This document shows positions 36,045 to 45,335 of a DNA stretch of 49,411 nt, in pieces. The translations under genes were made by a program, and so were the position numbers. The DNA comes from Candidatus Rifleibacteriota bacterium (lineage in GTDB: Bacteria > Muiribacteriota > Ozemobacteria > Ozemobacterales > Ozemobacteraceae): positions 1 through 49,411 of the forward strand of contig CAJOND010000032.1 of the NCBI GenBank assembly GCA_905236675.1, in the 5' to 3' direction. How positions within the stretch are numbered: position 1 is the stretch's first letter; every line of letters begins with the position of its first letter. A model generated the notes under the pieces. That model worked only from the letters and a program-made list of their open reading frames with translations. It was not told the DNA's origin and made no database searches.

Positions 36045-37955
36045 ATGTTAGATTTTAGTAAGTTAAATAAATCACAATTAAATGCAGTTCAAACCTTAAA
36101 TGGACCAGTATTATGTTTAGCTGGTGCAGGTTCTGGCAAAACAACCACTCTAACCTATAGAGTTGCAAATCTTATTGATAATAACGTAAATCCTGCCTCG
36201 ATCTTACTATTAACATTCACAAAAAAAGCTTCTAATGATATGCTTCAAAGGGTAAAACAGTTAATTGGAACAAAAGGGAAATACGTAGAAGGTGGAACTT
36301 TTCATCATTTTGCATCTAAAATAATTTCAAAATTTGGTCATATTTTAAAATTGAAAGATGGTTTTACAGTAATAGATGATAATGACTCTACTGATATTAT
36401 TAACTCTTTACGAAATAGCTATTTAGGTTCAACAACTAATCTAATTTTCAATAAAAGAATAATTTTCAGTATAATTTCAAAATCCAGAAACTGTTCTAAA
36501 AATTTTAGAGATATTATCGATGTTTATTATTCTAATTATAATATTGATAGAATCGGTTTAGAACAAATAAATAAGGATTATATAGAATATAAAAGAAATA
36601 ATAATCTTTTAGATTATGATGATTTATTGGAATATCTTTATAGGCTACTGTTGAAACCAGAAATTCAGACGATATTGTCAGAGCAATATAAATATATAAT
36701 GGTTGACGAATATCAGGATACTAATTCCGTTCAAGCACTAATTATTAATCTTTTAGCAGAAAAACATCAAAATATTATGGTAGTCGGTGATGATGCTCAA
36801 AGTATTTATTCCTTCAGAGGAAGCAGAATAGAAAACATTATCAATTTTAATAAACAGTTTCCTGAATGCAAAGTAATTAAATTAGAACAAAACTATAGAA
36901 GTTATGGTTATATTTTAAAAGGCTGTAATTCTTTAATAGAAAAATCTAATAAATGTATCAAAAAAAAGCTTTGTACTGACAAACCTGATGGAAATAAAAT
37001 TATCATAGTTAAATGTATTTCTGAAAAAGAAGAAGCAACGTTAATTTCTCACAGAATATTAGAGTTATATAAATTAGGTTATTCTTTAAATGACATGGCA
37101 GTATTATTCAGAAATTCATCTTATTCTTATGAACTTGAGCTTGAATTAGCAAAACGTTGTATTCCTTTTAAAAAAATAGGTGGAAAGAAAATATTCGAGT
37201 CAGAACACATCAGAAATATTATCTCTTATTTAAGAATATTGAATTCTCCATATGATAAAATTTCCTGGTTAAGAATTCTTATGCTTATTAAAGGGATTGG
37301 AATTCAATCTGCCACATTAATCTACAACCACTTAATCAATCAAAATGATCCATATGATATTACTAATCTGAAAGTGAAGTCTGATATAAGATATAGTCTG
37401 AAAAAACTATCAGAAACACTTATTAATGCAACTAAGTATATAAATAAAAAACCTATCTTTTTATTGAACTTTATTAATGATTATTATATAGGTCTTTTGA
37501 AGGAACAAAAGAATAATGAAATACGTAGTATAAGTAAAGAATTAGACCAGATAACTATGATTTCTTCAAAATACTCTACCCTACAAGAACTATTAAACGA
37601 AATTTTTGTAGATGAAGTTGATTGTAAAGATGATGAAATAAATCAAAATACTGATCATATGTTGCTTACTTTATCTACAATTCATTCTGCAAAAGGCTTA
37701 GAATGGAAACAAGTTTTTATTATTAATGCTCTAGATGGGAGACTACCTTCATTTAACAGTTTTAATAATATTGATGAGATGGAGGAAGAGAGACGATTAA
37801 TGTATGTTGCTATGACAAGAGCAAAAGAAGGACTTTTGATATCATACCCTTCCGGAATCTGGGATAAATTTTCAAGGGAATTTTTTTCTAAACCATCTAG
37901 GTTTATTAATGACATATCTTCTGATAATATTGAAATTTGGCAGATTAGGCATTAA
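36045..37955 (+). CDS. UvrD/PcrA-type superfamily I DNA helicase
   Basis: A 3'-5' ATP-dependent DNA helicase. The 636-residue protein carries the SF1A motifs in order: LNKSQLNAV (Q-motif region), AGAGSGKTTTL (Walker A), LLTFTKKASNDM, VDEYQDTN (motif II), VGDDAQSIYSFRGS (III), LEQNYRS (IV), LSTIHSAKGLEW (V) and EERRLMYVAMTRAKEGL (VI). It is shorter than UvrD or PcrA (about 720), mainly because it lacks the C-terminal extension. A role in repair or replication restart is expected. No ribosome site is visible before the ATG. Confidence 0.93.
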   Translation: MLDFSKLNKSQLNAVQTLNGPVLCLAGAGSGKTTTLTYRVANLIDNNVNPASILLLTFTKKASNDMLQRVKQLIGTKGKYVEGGTFHHFASKIISKFGHILKLKDGFTVIDDNDSTDIINSLRNSYLGSTTNLIFNKRIIFSIISKSRNCSKNFRDIIDVYYSNYNIDRIGLEQINKDYIEYKRNNNLLDYDDLLEYLYRLLLKPEIQTILSEQYKYIMVDEYQDTNSVQALIINLLAEKHQNIMVVGDDAQSIYSFRGSRIENIINFNKQFPECKVIKLEQNYRSYGYILKGCNSLIEKSNKCIKKKLCTDKPDGNKIIIVKCISEKEEATLISHRILELYKLGYSLNDMAVLFRNSSYSYELELELAKRCIPFKKIGGKKIFESEHIRNIISYLRILNSPYDKISWLRILMLIKGIGIQSATLIYNHLINQNDPYDITNLKVKSDIRYSLKKLSETLINATKYINKKPIFLLNFINDYYIGLLKEQKNNEIRSISKELDQITMISSKYSTLQELLNEIFVDEVDCKDDEINQNTDHMLLTLSTIHSAKGLEWKQVFIINALDGRLPSFNSFNNIDEMEEERRLMYVAMTRAKEGLLISYPSGIWDKFSREFFSKPSRFINDISSDNIEIWQIRH

Positions 37956-37959
37956 TATA

Positions 37960-37988
37960 TTTATTTGCGTATAAGCATATGTTATAAT
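37960..37988 (+). promoter_or_regulatory. Candidate promoter of the 38026 gene
   Basis: TTTATT (37960-37965), 17-nt spacer, TATAAT (37983-37988). Good -10, weak -35. Confidence 0.4.
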
Positions 37989-38025
37989 TAAAAATAATTC
38001 AGTTATTATTTATGGAGTATAAAAA

Positions 38026-40093
38026 TTGGTTAGAAATCTTGCTATTATTACATTTATATTAGTTTGTGTACTTTGTGGTATGTATGTATATGATTACCTA
38101 CAGATGCCATCAAAGGGTTTAACTATTTTTTATACCTCAAATCTGAGAGGTCAAATTAACCCATTTTCTGGTTCTGTAGAGGGAAGACAATATAATCAGC
38201 TTGGTGGATTAGCTTTTATTAAAGGTTTTATAAAAAAAATGGCTAAACCATATAATTATGATCCTAAAAATGTAATTCTTCTTGATACAGGTGATGCTTT
38301 ATTTGGAACTGCTGAAGCCACTTTAACTATGGGTGATATGCCATTGAAACTAATGAATAAATGCGGATATGATGCAATGGCTATCGGAAATTTTGAGTTT
38401 GAATTTGGTTTTGATAAAAAGTTTTATTCAAAGCAATCAAGTTCCTATGTTGGCATGTAATTATAGAGATGTAAGTTCCCCAGTAGGCAATATTTTTAAA
38501 CCAGGTATCATTGTTGAAAAAGAAGGCGCTAAAATTGGAATAATAGGGTTAGGACAAGACGATATTTTTAGAAATACTAGGAAAGAAAACATTATGAGTC
38601 TTGAAGTTAGCGATATGCAAAGCTCTGTTAAAAAAACTGCTACCTATTTAAAAGAAAATGGTGCAGAGATTATCATATTGCTCTCTCATCATCCCATTAA
38701 TACAATTAAAAACCCTTCAAAAGTTTTTCCAGATGTTGATATTATCATTGGCGATTTAATTGGTCCATCTGCTGTTGTGTTTGGGCAAAAACCTTTAATT
38801 TGCCAAACTGCTTCAAATAGAGGTGCAGGTATAGGTTTTATTAAAATACTCCAACATTCAGGTAAATGGCAAATAGAAGAAGCTTTTCATAGGATTATTC
38901 CTATAGAATCTAATAATATTGAGCCAGATCAAGAGTTACTGCAAGATATTAACAAATTTGAATCTAAAATTGATAATCTTCTTGATGAAGTTATTACAAA
39001 TAGTAATGGTAAATTCACAAATTCATTTATGGAAGAATCTTCTATGGGTTATCTTATTGCAGATAGCATGAAAGAAGCTTCCGGTGCTGATGTTGCTCTT
39101 ACTAACTCAGGTGGTATCAAATCTGTATTATATCCTGGACAAGTAACATTAAGAAATCTATATGAAATATTACCTTTTGAAAATAGTCTTATAACCGTAG
39201 AAATTCCTGGACATGATCTTGAAAGTCTTATTGAATTAAGCTTAACAGATGGGAAAAGTGGTTTTTTACAATCATCAGGGATTGAATGTTTATATTCCCC
39301 TGCTAACCCAAGTGGTTGTAAGATTATTCAAATAGATATAAATGGAAATCCACTTGAACTTGAAGCTACTTATACTGTAGCGATTAATGATTTTATGTAT
39401 TCAAATACAGTTGATTGGCCTGAACTTAGTGCTGGTAAAAATCCCCTAGTTATTGATGTTATACGAGAAAGCTTTAAAAAATATCTAAAAAACCGTAATA
39501 ATATTGCTCCGTTAGAAAAACCTAATTACAAAACTACAAACGAAGATGTTCTTGTTAGATTACCAATTACCTCTGAATTAGTAAATTTAACTAATCCTGT
39601 AACTCAAGATAGTTCTTCAAATTATCAGTATGCTTCTCTTGTATGCGAAATGATTAGAAGAGAGACAGACAGTGATTTTGCTTTATTACCTTCTTCCATA
39701 ATTAATAAATCTAGAGAACCATTGGTCTCTGTCACAATGGCAAGAATGTTATCTGATTTTACTACAAGCGAAGGTGTTTCAATCGTGGAAATGACAGGGG
39801 AAATGATTAGAAAGATAATGTCTGAAAGCCTTAAAGCACAAAATAATATAAGCTTTGCAGGTTTTTCTATAGAAAAAAGTGAAAACTCTTTTAATATTAT
39901 TCCATGGTCTGATCGATTTGAAGATGAATTAATATATAAAGTTGCTATAAATGAACATTTTGTTAAATTTTTAGATAACGCAACCCAAACTGACCTGAAA
40001 ATAACCAAACGATTTTCAGATATTAGAAAAACCTTTATTGAAGGCTTACGAAAAGCAAAAGGAAAGGTAGAACTCAAACGTGCATTTTATTGA
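38026..40093 (+). pseudogene. Frameshifted, active-site-degenerate 5'-nucleotidase-family membrane protein
   Basis: Two overlapping frames together encode one protein. Frame A (38026-38460) starts at a TTG with GGAG eight bases upstream, has an N-terminal membrane anchor (residues 4-24) and runs through AIGNFEFEFGFDK. Homology continues in the next frame from 38420 (FIQSNQVPMLACNYRD onward) to 40093. The shift sits at five A's (38416-38420); dropping one A restores the frame. The metal motifs are also lost compared with the intact homologue at 10203: TSNLRG for TSDxHG, GNFEFE for GNHEFD, GDLIG for GGHTH. Downstream lie one 5'-nucleotidase C-terminal domain (NSGGIKS, LPFENSL) and a second similar domain. 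Mutation, assembly error or +1 recoding are all possible. Confidence 0.75.
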
Positions 40094-42146
40094 TTTGTTA
40101 AATAGTAAAAAAATAAAGTTTAAAATAATCATTTTATTTGTTTTAATTCTTATTTTACCTTTAACAATACTTACTATTATTTCTTTAAATAGAACTTATA
40201 CAGTTGCAGAAAACAATATAAATAAAGATTTGAATAATGCTTTATCTTTATTTCGCGAAAATTTAGAAGATAATCTTGACACATTAAAATTACGGGCTAA
40301 AACACTTGTTGATTTTGAAATAGATAAGTTAGTATTAAGCGGCTTTCCTGAAAAGGAAACATTACAAAAATTTGAAAGTGAATTAATTAAGTCAGATTTA
40401 GATTATTTAGCTTTAGTTGAAAATCGATCATTTCCTAAATACCAGGTTGGTAAATTTAGTTCTGACACTTTAAATCACGTTATACTCCCAGCAGTTTGTC
40501 AAAGTTCACTTGGAGTTAATATGTTTGTTATTAATGACACTCCATGGATATTTACTTCTGCTATGATTACAAAAATAAAAGGTGGAAAGATTTTACATGT
40601 TGTATTTGCACAAAAATTAAAACATGATTTTGCCGACAAACTAAAAGCTTTAAATGATGCAGAATACACTATCTATTATAAGAACAAAAAAATGGTTACA
40701 ACCAAGATGGATCCTTATGGAAGAAGACAAAACGACTCAATAATAGAAAAACCAGAATTAGAAGCAGGAAAAATGACCATCAATGGAGTTTCCTACTCCT
40801 TTATTCATAATACAGCTCTTCCTAATCGCATTTCTAGAGATATTAAAGTTGAAATAGCTATTCCTGATTCAGTCTACACTGATTTAGGGAATAAAATACA
40901 AAATGATTTTCTTGTTTTTGGATTCTTTGGTTTATTACTTGCAATAATAACAGGAACCATTTTAGCTATGAATATTGCTGAACCTATTAATGAATTGGCA
41001 GTAAGCACTTCAAAAGTTGCTAACGGAGATTTGAACATTGAGAATAAAATTATACGAGATGATGAAATTGGTATATTAAGTAATAATTTTTCTGAAATGG
41101 TTAATAATTTAAAACAAGAGAAAGAACAAAAAGAATTACGAATGAAAGAGTTAAATACTCTATTTGAAATAAGTAATGCAGTTAATATTTTTACTAACTC
41201 TGAAGAATTATTAAAATATGTGCTTTCTCATGCTATAGATGTTTTACAAGCTCAACGTGGTTCAATTATGCTTTTGGACGATCAGACAGATGAACTTGTT
41301 ATCAAAGTTGCAACTGGAGGAAGATATAGAGCGATTTCTAGTAATCCTATAAAATTAGGTGCTGGTGTTTGTGGAAAAGTTGCCTTAGAAGGTCAGGGAA
41401 TTATTAGCAATGAAGGTTTTAAAGATTCCAGATTTGAGAACTTTGGAAGTATTATTCCTATCGAAGATATTAATAGCTTAATTTGTGCTCCTTTAAAGTT
41501 TAAAGAAGGTACAATTGGCGTAATTAATATTGTTAACAAAAAAGATAACCAATTGTTTAATGAAAATGATTTAAGATTGCTTTCTTTAATAGGTAATCAA
41601 GCGGCAATTACTATAGAAAACAATAAATTATATGAATTATCTATTACAGATGGAATGACACATTTATATGTTCATAGATATTTTCAGGCTAGATTATCAG
41701 AAGAAATATTAAGAGCTCGCCGTTATGGAATCAATGTTAGCCTTATTATGATAGACATAGACAACTTTAAAAAGTTTAATGACACTTATGGACATCAAGT
41801 AGGTGATACTGTAATTCAAACTGTAGCTGCTACTATTAAAGAAACGATTAGAACAGGCATAGATATTCCATGTAGATATGGCGGGGAAGAACTTTGCATA
41901 ATTCTTCCTGAAACAAAATCAGAAGATGCTTATTTATCTGCAGAACGTATTAGAAAAAATATTGCAGCAATAGGTTTACCTCATAGTTCTGGAGAATTGC
42001 ACATAACAGTGAGTGTTGGTGTGGCTGCTTATCCAATACATGGCAAAGACAAGGATTCTCTGATTAAAGCATCAGATAATGCTATGTATACCAGTAAAAA
42101 ACTCGGTAAAAATAGAACTACTATTGCTGAAGAATTAAAAGCTTAA
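40080..42146 (+). CDS. Membrane diguanylate cyclase with HAMP, GAF and GGDEF domains
   Basis: This protein makes the second messenger c-di-GMP from two GTP. The 688-residue order is: TM1 (about 14-36), extracytoplasmic sensor (37-276), TM2 (277-297), HAMP and coiled coil (298-360), GAF (363-515), GGDEF (520-680). The active site GGEEL (601-605) follows RY, so catalysis should be intact. The inhibitory I-site (RxxD before the active site) is not canonical: D595 is present but T592 replaces Arg. The start is a GTG at 40080 inside the end of the previous gene, with AAAGG about 12 bases upstream. The sensed ligand is unknown. Confidence 0.92.
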   Translation: MHFIDLLNSKKIKFKIIILFVLILILPLTILTIISLNRTYTVAENNINKDLNNALSLFRENLEDNLDTLKLRAKTLVDFEIDKLVLSGFPEKETLQKFESELIKSDLDYLALVENRSFPKYQVGKFSSDTLNHVILPAVCQSSLGVNMFVINDTPWIFTSAMITKIKGGKILHVVFAQKLKHDFADKLKALNDAEYTIYYKNKKMVTTKMDPYGRRQNDSIIEKPELEAGKMTINGVSYSFIHNTALPNRISRDIKVEIAIPDSVYTDLGNKIQNDFLVFGFFGLLLAIITGTILAMNIAEPINELAVSTSKVANGDLNIENKIIRDDEIGILSNNFSEMVNNLKQEKEQKELRMKELNTLFEISNAVNIFTNSEELLKYVLSHAIDVLQAQRGSIMLLDDQTDELVIKVATGGRYRAISSNPIKLGAGVCGKVALEGQGIISNEGFKDSRFENFGSIIPIEDINSLICAPLKFKEGTIGVINIVNKKDNQLFNENDLRLLSLIGNQAAITIENNKLYELSITDGMTHLYVHRYFQARLSEEILRARRYGINVSLIMIDIDNFKKFNDTYGHQVGDTVIQTVAATIKETIRTGIDIPCRYGGEELCIILPETKSEDAYLSAERIRKNIAAIGLPHSSGELHITVSVGVAAYPIHGKDKDSLIKASDNAMYTSKKLGKNRTTIAEELKA

Positions 42147-42157
42147 TAATTAATTAC

Positions 42158-42520
42158 TTATTTATTATTTTCAGAAATTGTATTTAAAAGATTTTGATAA
42201 ATATGATAATTTTTCTGATAAATGGTTAATGCTTGAAGAGTTTCTATTCTTTGTGGACCATGCTCTCTTAAACATTTTACATAATTATTATAAGCATCTT
42301 GATAATCTTTTTGTGCTTTATCTACTAATAGCATTTTATCGTCAGCTATAGTTTGAGTATTTGAACTTATAGTCTGTTTATTTAATATCACATTTGAGGT
42401 TTTCGTATTAAAATTCACTGTATCATTTTTATTGGATACAGAATCTATCTTATTTGAGTTGTCGCATCCTGGCAAAAGCAATACAACTATAATAAAAAAA
42501 TTATATATAAACATCTTCAT
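42158..42520 (-). CDS. Small putative lipoprotein
   Basis: A 120-residue protein with a lipoprotein signal: hydrophobic FIYNFFIIVVLLLPGC, where LLPGC is the lipobox and the Cys would be lipidated. The mature part begins with an Asn/Ser/Thr-rich linker and ends in a helical segment (DKAQKDYQDAYNNYVKCLRE). No family recognised. A near-consensus promoter ends seven bases before the ATG and no ribosome site is present, which suggests a leaderless transcript. Confidence 0.75.
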   Translation of the reverse strand: MKMFIYNFFIIVVLLLPGCDNSNKIDSVSNKNDTVNFNTKTSNVILNKQTISSNTQTIADDKMLLVDKAQKDYQDAYNNYVKCLREHGPQRIETLQALTIYQKNYHIYQNLLNTISENNK

Positions 42521-42527
42521 AAATTAA

Positions 42528-42557
42528 ATTATAATCAAGTTATTTAATATATGTCAA
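42528..42557 (-). promoter_or_regulatory. Promoter of the lipoprotein gene, implying a leaderless mRNA
   Basis: Minus strand TTGACA, 18-nt spacer, TATAAT (42533-42528). Seven bases separate the -10 box from the ATG at 42520, so the first transcribed base should be the A of the start codon or its neighbour. Confidence 0.7.
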
Positions 42558-42598
42558 GTTACAGACATTCCCTTAATAATCTAATAACAAAAATGAAG

Positions 42599-42627
42599 TT
42601 GAAGAAGAGTAATATTTGTTATATAAT
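42599..42627 (+). promoter_or_regulatory. Promoter of the tandem amidohydrolase operon
   Basis: TTGAAG (42599-42604), 17-nt spacer, TATAAT (42622-42627). Start of transcription near 42634 leaves a 57-nt leader. Confidence 0.7.
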
Positions 42628-42633
42628 TGATGT

Positions 42634-42667
42634 AATTTGAGAAGAAAAATATACTCAAATTTTTTTT
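42634..42667 (+). promoter_or_regulatory. Terminator-like hairpin at the 5' end of the amidohydrolase mRNA
   Basis: AATTTGAG (42634-42641), 12-nt loop, CTCAAATT (42654-42661), followed by six more T. The stem starts at the predicted first transcribed base and is followed by a U-run, so it could attenuate transcription or shield the 5' end. Confidence 0.5.
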
Positions 42668-42690
42668 GCAATGTGGAAAGGGGTATTATA

Positions 42691-43878
42691 ATGAAAACTG
42701 TATTAGAAAAAGGTCATATTTTTTATCAAGGAAAATTTCAAGAACTTGATAGATTAGTTATAGAAAAAGATAAAATATTAGAAATAAATATTATTTCTAA
42801 CAAAGCTAAAAAAGGTAAAGCTGCCCCTGCCGCGAAGAAAAAATCAGATGAAATTACAGAAACAATAGATTGCACTGGTAAGTATATTGTTCCTGGTTTT
42901 ATTGATCCTCATACTCACTTAAGTTTGGAACAAGACGGTATTGGTCATATTGATAGCGACTCTAATGAAGTTTATGGATTAGTAACACCTCAAATAAGAG
43001 CTTATGATGCTGTTAAAATTCGTGATAAATCCTTCCAGGATGCTATAAATGGTGGTATCACTACGGTAATGATTACACCAGGCTCTGCCAACCCAATCGG
43101 TGGACAAGCATGTATCGTAAAAACTAAAGGTAAAGTTGTTGATGATGCTTGTGTAAAAGAAAGTTGTGCAATGAAATTTGCTTTTGGTGAAAATCCGAAA
43201 AATGTTTATGGTGGTCAGAAAAAATTCCCTTCTACTAGAATGGGTACCGCAGCTGTAATTAGAGAAACTTTAATGAAAGCTCAAGACTATTTAAAACGCA
43301 AAAAGAATAAAGAATTTAAAGAACGAGATATTAAACTAGAAGCGTTGATTCCCTTAATTGAAGGGAAAATTCCAGTTAGAGCTCATTGTCATCAAGCTGA
43401 TGATATTATTACCGCTTATCGTATTGCTCAGGAATTTAATCTTGATATAGTTTTTGATCACTGCACTGAAGGTCACCTGATTTCAAAAGAACTAGGCAAA
43501 TGGAAAGCAAAAGCAGTTATTGGTCCATCTATGACTGGAAGAACTAAACCAGAAGTTTCTCATAAGTCTTTTGAAACTCCAAAAATTTTAATGGATGAAG
43601 GTTGTGTTGTTGCTCTGACTACAGATTATCCGGTTGTTAATATTGAAGCATTGAATGCCACAGCATCATTTGCTGTTAAATATGGCTTAGATGAAGATAA
43701 AGCTATTAAAGCATTAACTGAAAATGCTGCTATAATTCTTGGTCTTGATAAAAAACTTGGCAAATTAGAAGCTGGTTTTGATGCTGACGTTGTAGTTTGG
43801 GAAGGACATCCATTAGATACAAGATCTAAACCAATCTATGTATTTATTGATGGAGAAAAAGTCCTCGAAAGAAGATAA
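42691..43878 (+). CDS. Metal-dependent amidohydrolase, first of a tandem pair
   Basis: A 395-residue member of the amidohydrolase (imidazolonepropionase/dihydroorotase-like) superfamily. AAAGGGG seven bases upstream fixes the ATG at 42691; an earlier in-frame TTG is not credible. Metal-site motifs: PGFIDPHTHLS (H74, H76), PVRAHCHQADD, FDHCTEGH and TTDYP. The set looks complete. A lysine/alanine-rich insert (KAKKGKAAPAAKKK, about 38-51) interrupts the N-terminal beta-sandwich region. The substrate cannot be inferred. The next gene, 17 bp on, is a paralogue. Confidence 0.87.
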   Translation: MKTVLEKGHIFYQGKFQELDRLVIEKDKILEINIISNKAKKGKAAPAAKKKSDEITETIDCTGKYIVPGFIDPHTHLSLEQDGIGHIDSDSNEVYGLVTPQIRAYDAVKIRDKSFQDAINGGITTVMITPGSANPIGGQACIVKTKGKVVDDACVKESCAMKFAFGENPKNVYGGQKKFPSTRMGTAAVIRETLMKAQDYLKRKKNKEFKERDIKLEALIPLIEGKIPVRAHCHQADDIITAYRIAQEFNLDIVFDHCTEGHLISKELGKWKAKAVIGPSMTGRTKPEVSHKSFETPKILMDEGCVVALTTDYPVVNIEALNATASFAVKYGLDEDKAIKALTENAAIILGLDKKLGKLEAGFDADVVVWEGHPLDTRSKPIYVFIDGEKVLERR

Positions 43879-43895
43879 GCTTAAAGAGGAAATAG

Positions 43896-45056
43896 ATGTC
43901 AATAATATTTAATAACGTTCGAATTATTAAGGACGGTATGTTTTTCCCCAGCCAGAAAGTCTTGATTGAAAATGGGGAAATATCAATGGTTGGTTCCAAC
44001 ATTCATAAAAATGTTGATAAAATAATAGAATGTAAACAAAAGTATCTAATACCTGGTTTAATAGATGCACATAGTCATTTAGGATTAGCCGATAGTTACT
44101 ACCCTATTGACGATACCTCAGAATCTTATTGTGACTTTATGCCTCATTTGAGACCATTAGATGGTATAAAAATGAGAGATCAGGCATTAGCTGATGCACG
44201 TAGAGCTGGTATTACTACTGCTATGGTTTGTCCTTCTTCAGATCTTCCTATAGCGGGAGTCTGTTCAATATTAAAAACTAATGGGAACTCTGCTGATGTT
44301 GGATTAATAGTTGAACAAGCCGGTATTTTAATGTCTTTTGGTGAACTTCCTAAAATCAATTCTCACAATAATCAAACAGCTTTATCTACAAGAATGAGTA
44401 TTGCTGCTTCTATTCGTGAAGAACTAATGAAAGCTCAAGATTATGCTATTGTTAAGCAGAGCAAAAAAAGCACCAAAGATAGAGATATTAAAATGGAAGC
44501 ATTGTTGCCTTTGATAAAAGGTGATGTTCCAATGAGAGCTTGTGCTCATCGTGCTGAAGATATTATGACAGCAATAAGAATTGCTGATGAATTTAATCTA
44601 AAGCTTGTTATAGAATATGGAACAGAAGCTTACCTAATTGCTGAAACATTAGCTGAAAAAAATATTCCAGTAGTTTTAGGACCATCTTTAACTTCTAGAT
44701 CAAGATACGAATTAAGTGAAAATACATTTGAAAGTGCAAAAATTTTAATGAACGCTGGCGTTAAAGTTGCTTTAACTTGTGATTATCCTGGATTACCAGT
44801 TGAAACATTAAGAGTTGCTGCAGCCATGGCCATACAATATGGCTTAGATGAAAGACGCGCTTTATCTGCTATTACTGTTTATCCTGCTGAAATATTAGGG
44901 TTAGATGAACGTATAGGTAGAATCAAAAAAGGGTATGATGGAGATTTAGCTTTATTCTCTGGTCATCCATTAGATATTCGTTCAAAAATGGAAGCATTAG
45001 TTATTGATGGTGAATTATTTGCTTTTTCGGACGATATTGTCATTGAAAACGGTTGA
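43896..45056 (+). CDS. Amidohydrolase paralogue with altered metal ligands, second of the pair
   Basis: A 386-residue paralogue of the preceding protein, colinear along its length (shared KAQDY, RDIKMEALLPLIKGDVPMRA and LTCDYP). It keeps the first HxH (PGLIDAHSHLG, H59, H61) and the late Asp. The strand-5 segment reads RACAHRAED where the first protein has RAHCHQADD, and the strand-6 segment reads EYGTEAY in place of DHCTEGH, so histidine ligands are missing. It may be a non-catalytic partner in a hetero-oligomer. AGAGG lies six bases before the ATG. A terminator follows. Confidence 0.85.
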   Translation: MSIIFNNVRIIKDGMFFPSQKVLIENGEISMVGSNIHKNVDKIIECKQKYLIPGLIDAHSHLGLADSYYPIDDTSESYCDFMPHLRPLDGIKMRDQALADARRAGITTAMVCPSSDLPIAGVCSILKTNGNSADVGLIVEQAGILMSFGELPKINSHNNQTALSTRMSIAASIREELMKAQDYAIVKQSKKSTKDRDIKMEALLPLIKGDVPMRACAHRAEDIMTAIRIADEFNLKLVIEYGTEAYLIAETLAEKNIPVVLGPSLTSRSRYELSENTFESAKILMNAGVKVALTCDYPGLPVETLRVAAAMAIQYGLDERRALSAITVYPAEILGLDERIGRIKKGYDGDLALFSGHPLDIRSKMEALVIDGELFAFSDDIVIENG

Positions 45057-45057
45057 T

Positions 45058-45086
45058 AAAAAAACTCCCATTTTGGGAGTTTTTTT
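45058..45086. terminator. Intrinsic terminator of the amidohydrolase pair
   Basis: AAAAAAACTCCCA/TGGGAGTTTTTTT with a three-base loop, directly after the stop at 45056. The A-run on the other side makes it usable for the minus-strand frame ending at 45085. Confidence 0.85.
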
Positions 45087-45276
45087 ATAATTGGTTTGTT
45101 TTAGCTAAAACTTTTATTATAAGCTTCTGCTTATTTATATTAATATTTTCACACCAAGATTTGAATTTAATTTTTTTAAAAAGTTTTTTGTAGCTCTTTT
45201 TTTTTATAAAATTATCTTGTATTTTAATTACGCTAATACTATATGAAGATAAACTGATAAAATTAATTTTTTTCAT
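45085..45276 (-). CDS. Doubtful 63-residue basic protein
   Basis: A short frame rich in Lys and Ile ending exactly at a bidirectional terminator. There is no ribosome site before its ATG, no recognised family and no hydrophobic segment of note. Composition of this kind arises easily by chance in AT-rich DNA, but its stop at the terminator and free intergenic position keep it possible. Confidence 0.3.
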   Translation of the reverse strand: MKKINFISLSSYSISVIKIQDNFIKKKSYKKLFKKIKFKSWCENININKQKLIIKVLAKTNQL

Positions 45277-45335
45277 GGTTTATAATTATCATAATTTAGT
45301 ATTAGTTGCAATAAATATAATTATAAGAAGGAAAT

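Noticed and set aside
38416..38424. Programmed -1 frameshift of the dnaX type
   Set aside because: A -1 shift at T AAA AAG leads into a frame that soon stops; the homologous continuation needs a net +1 shift.
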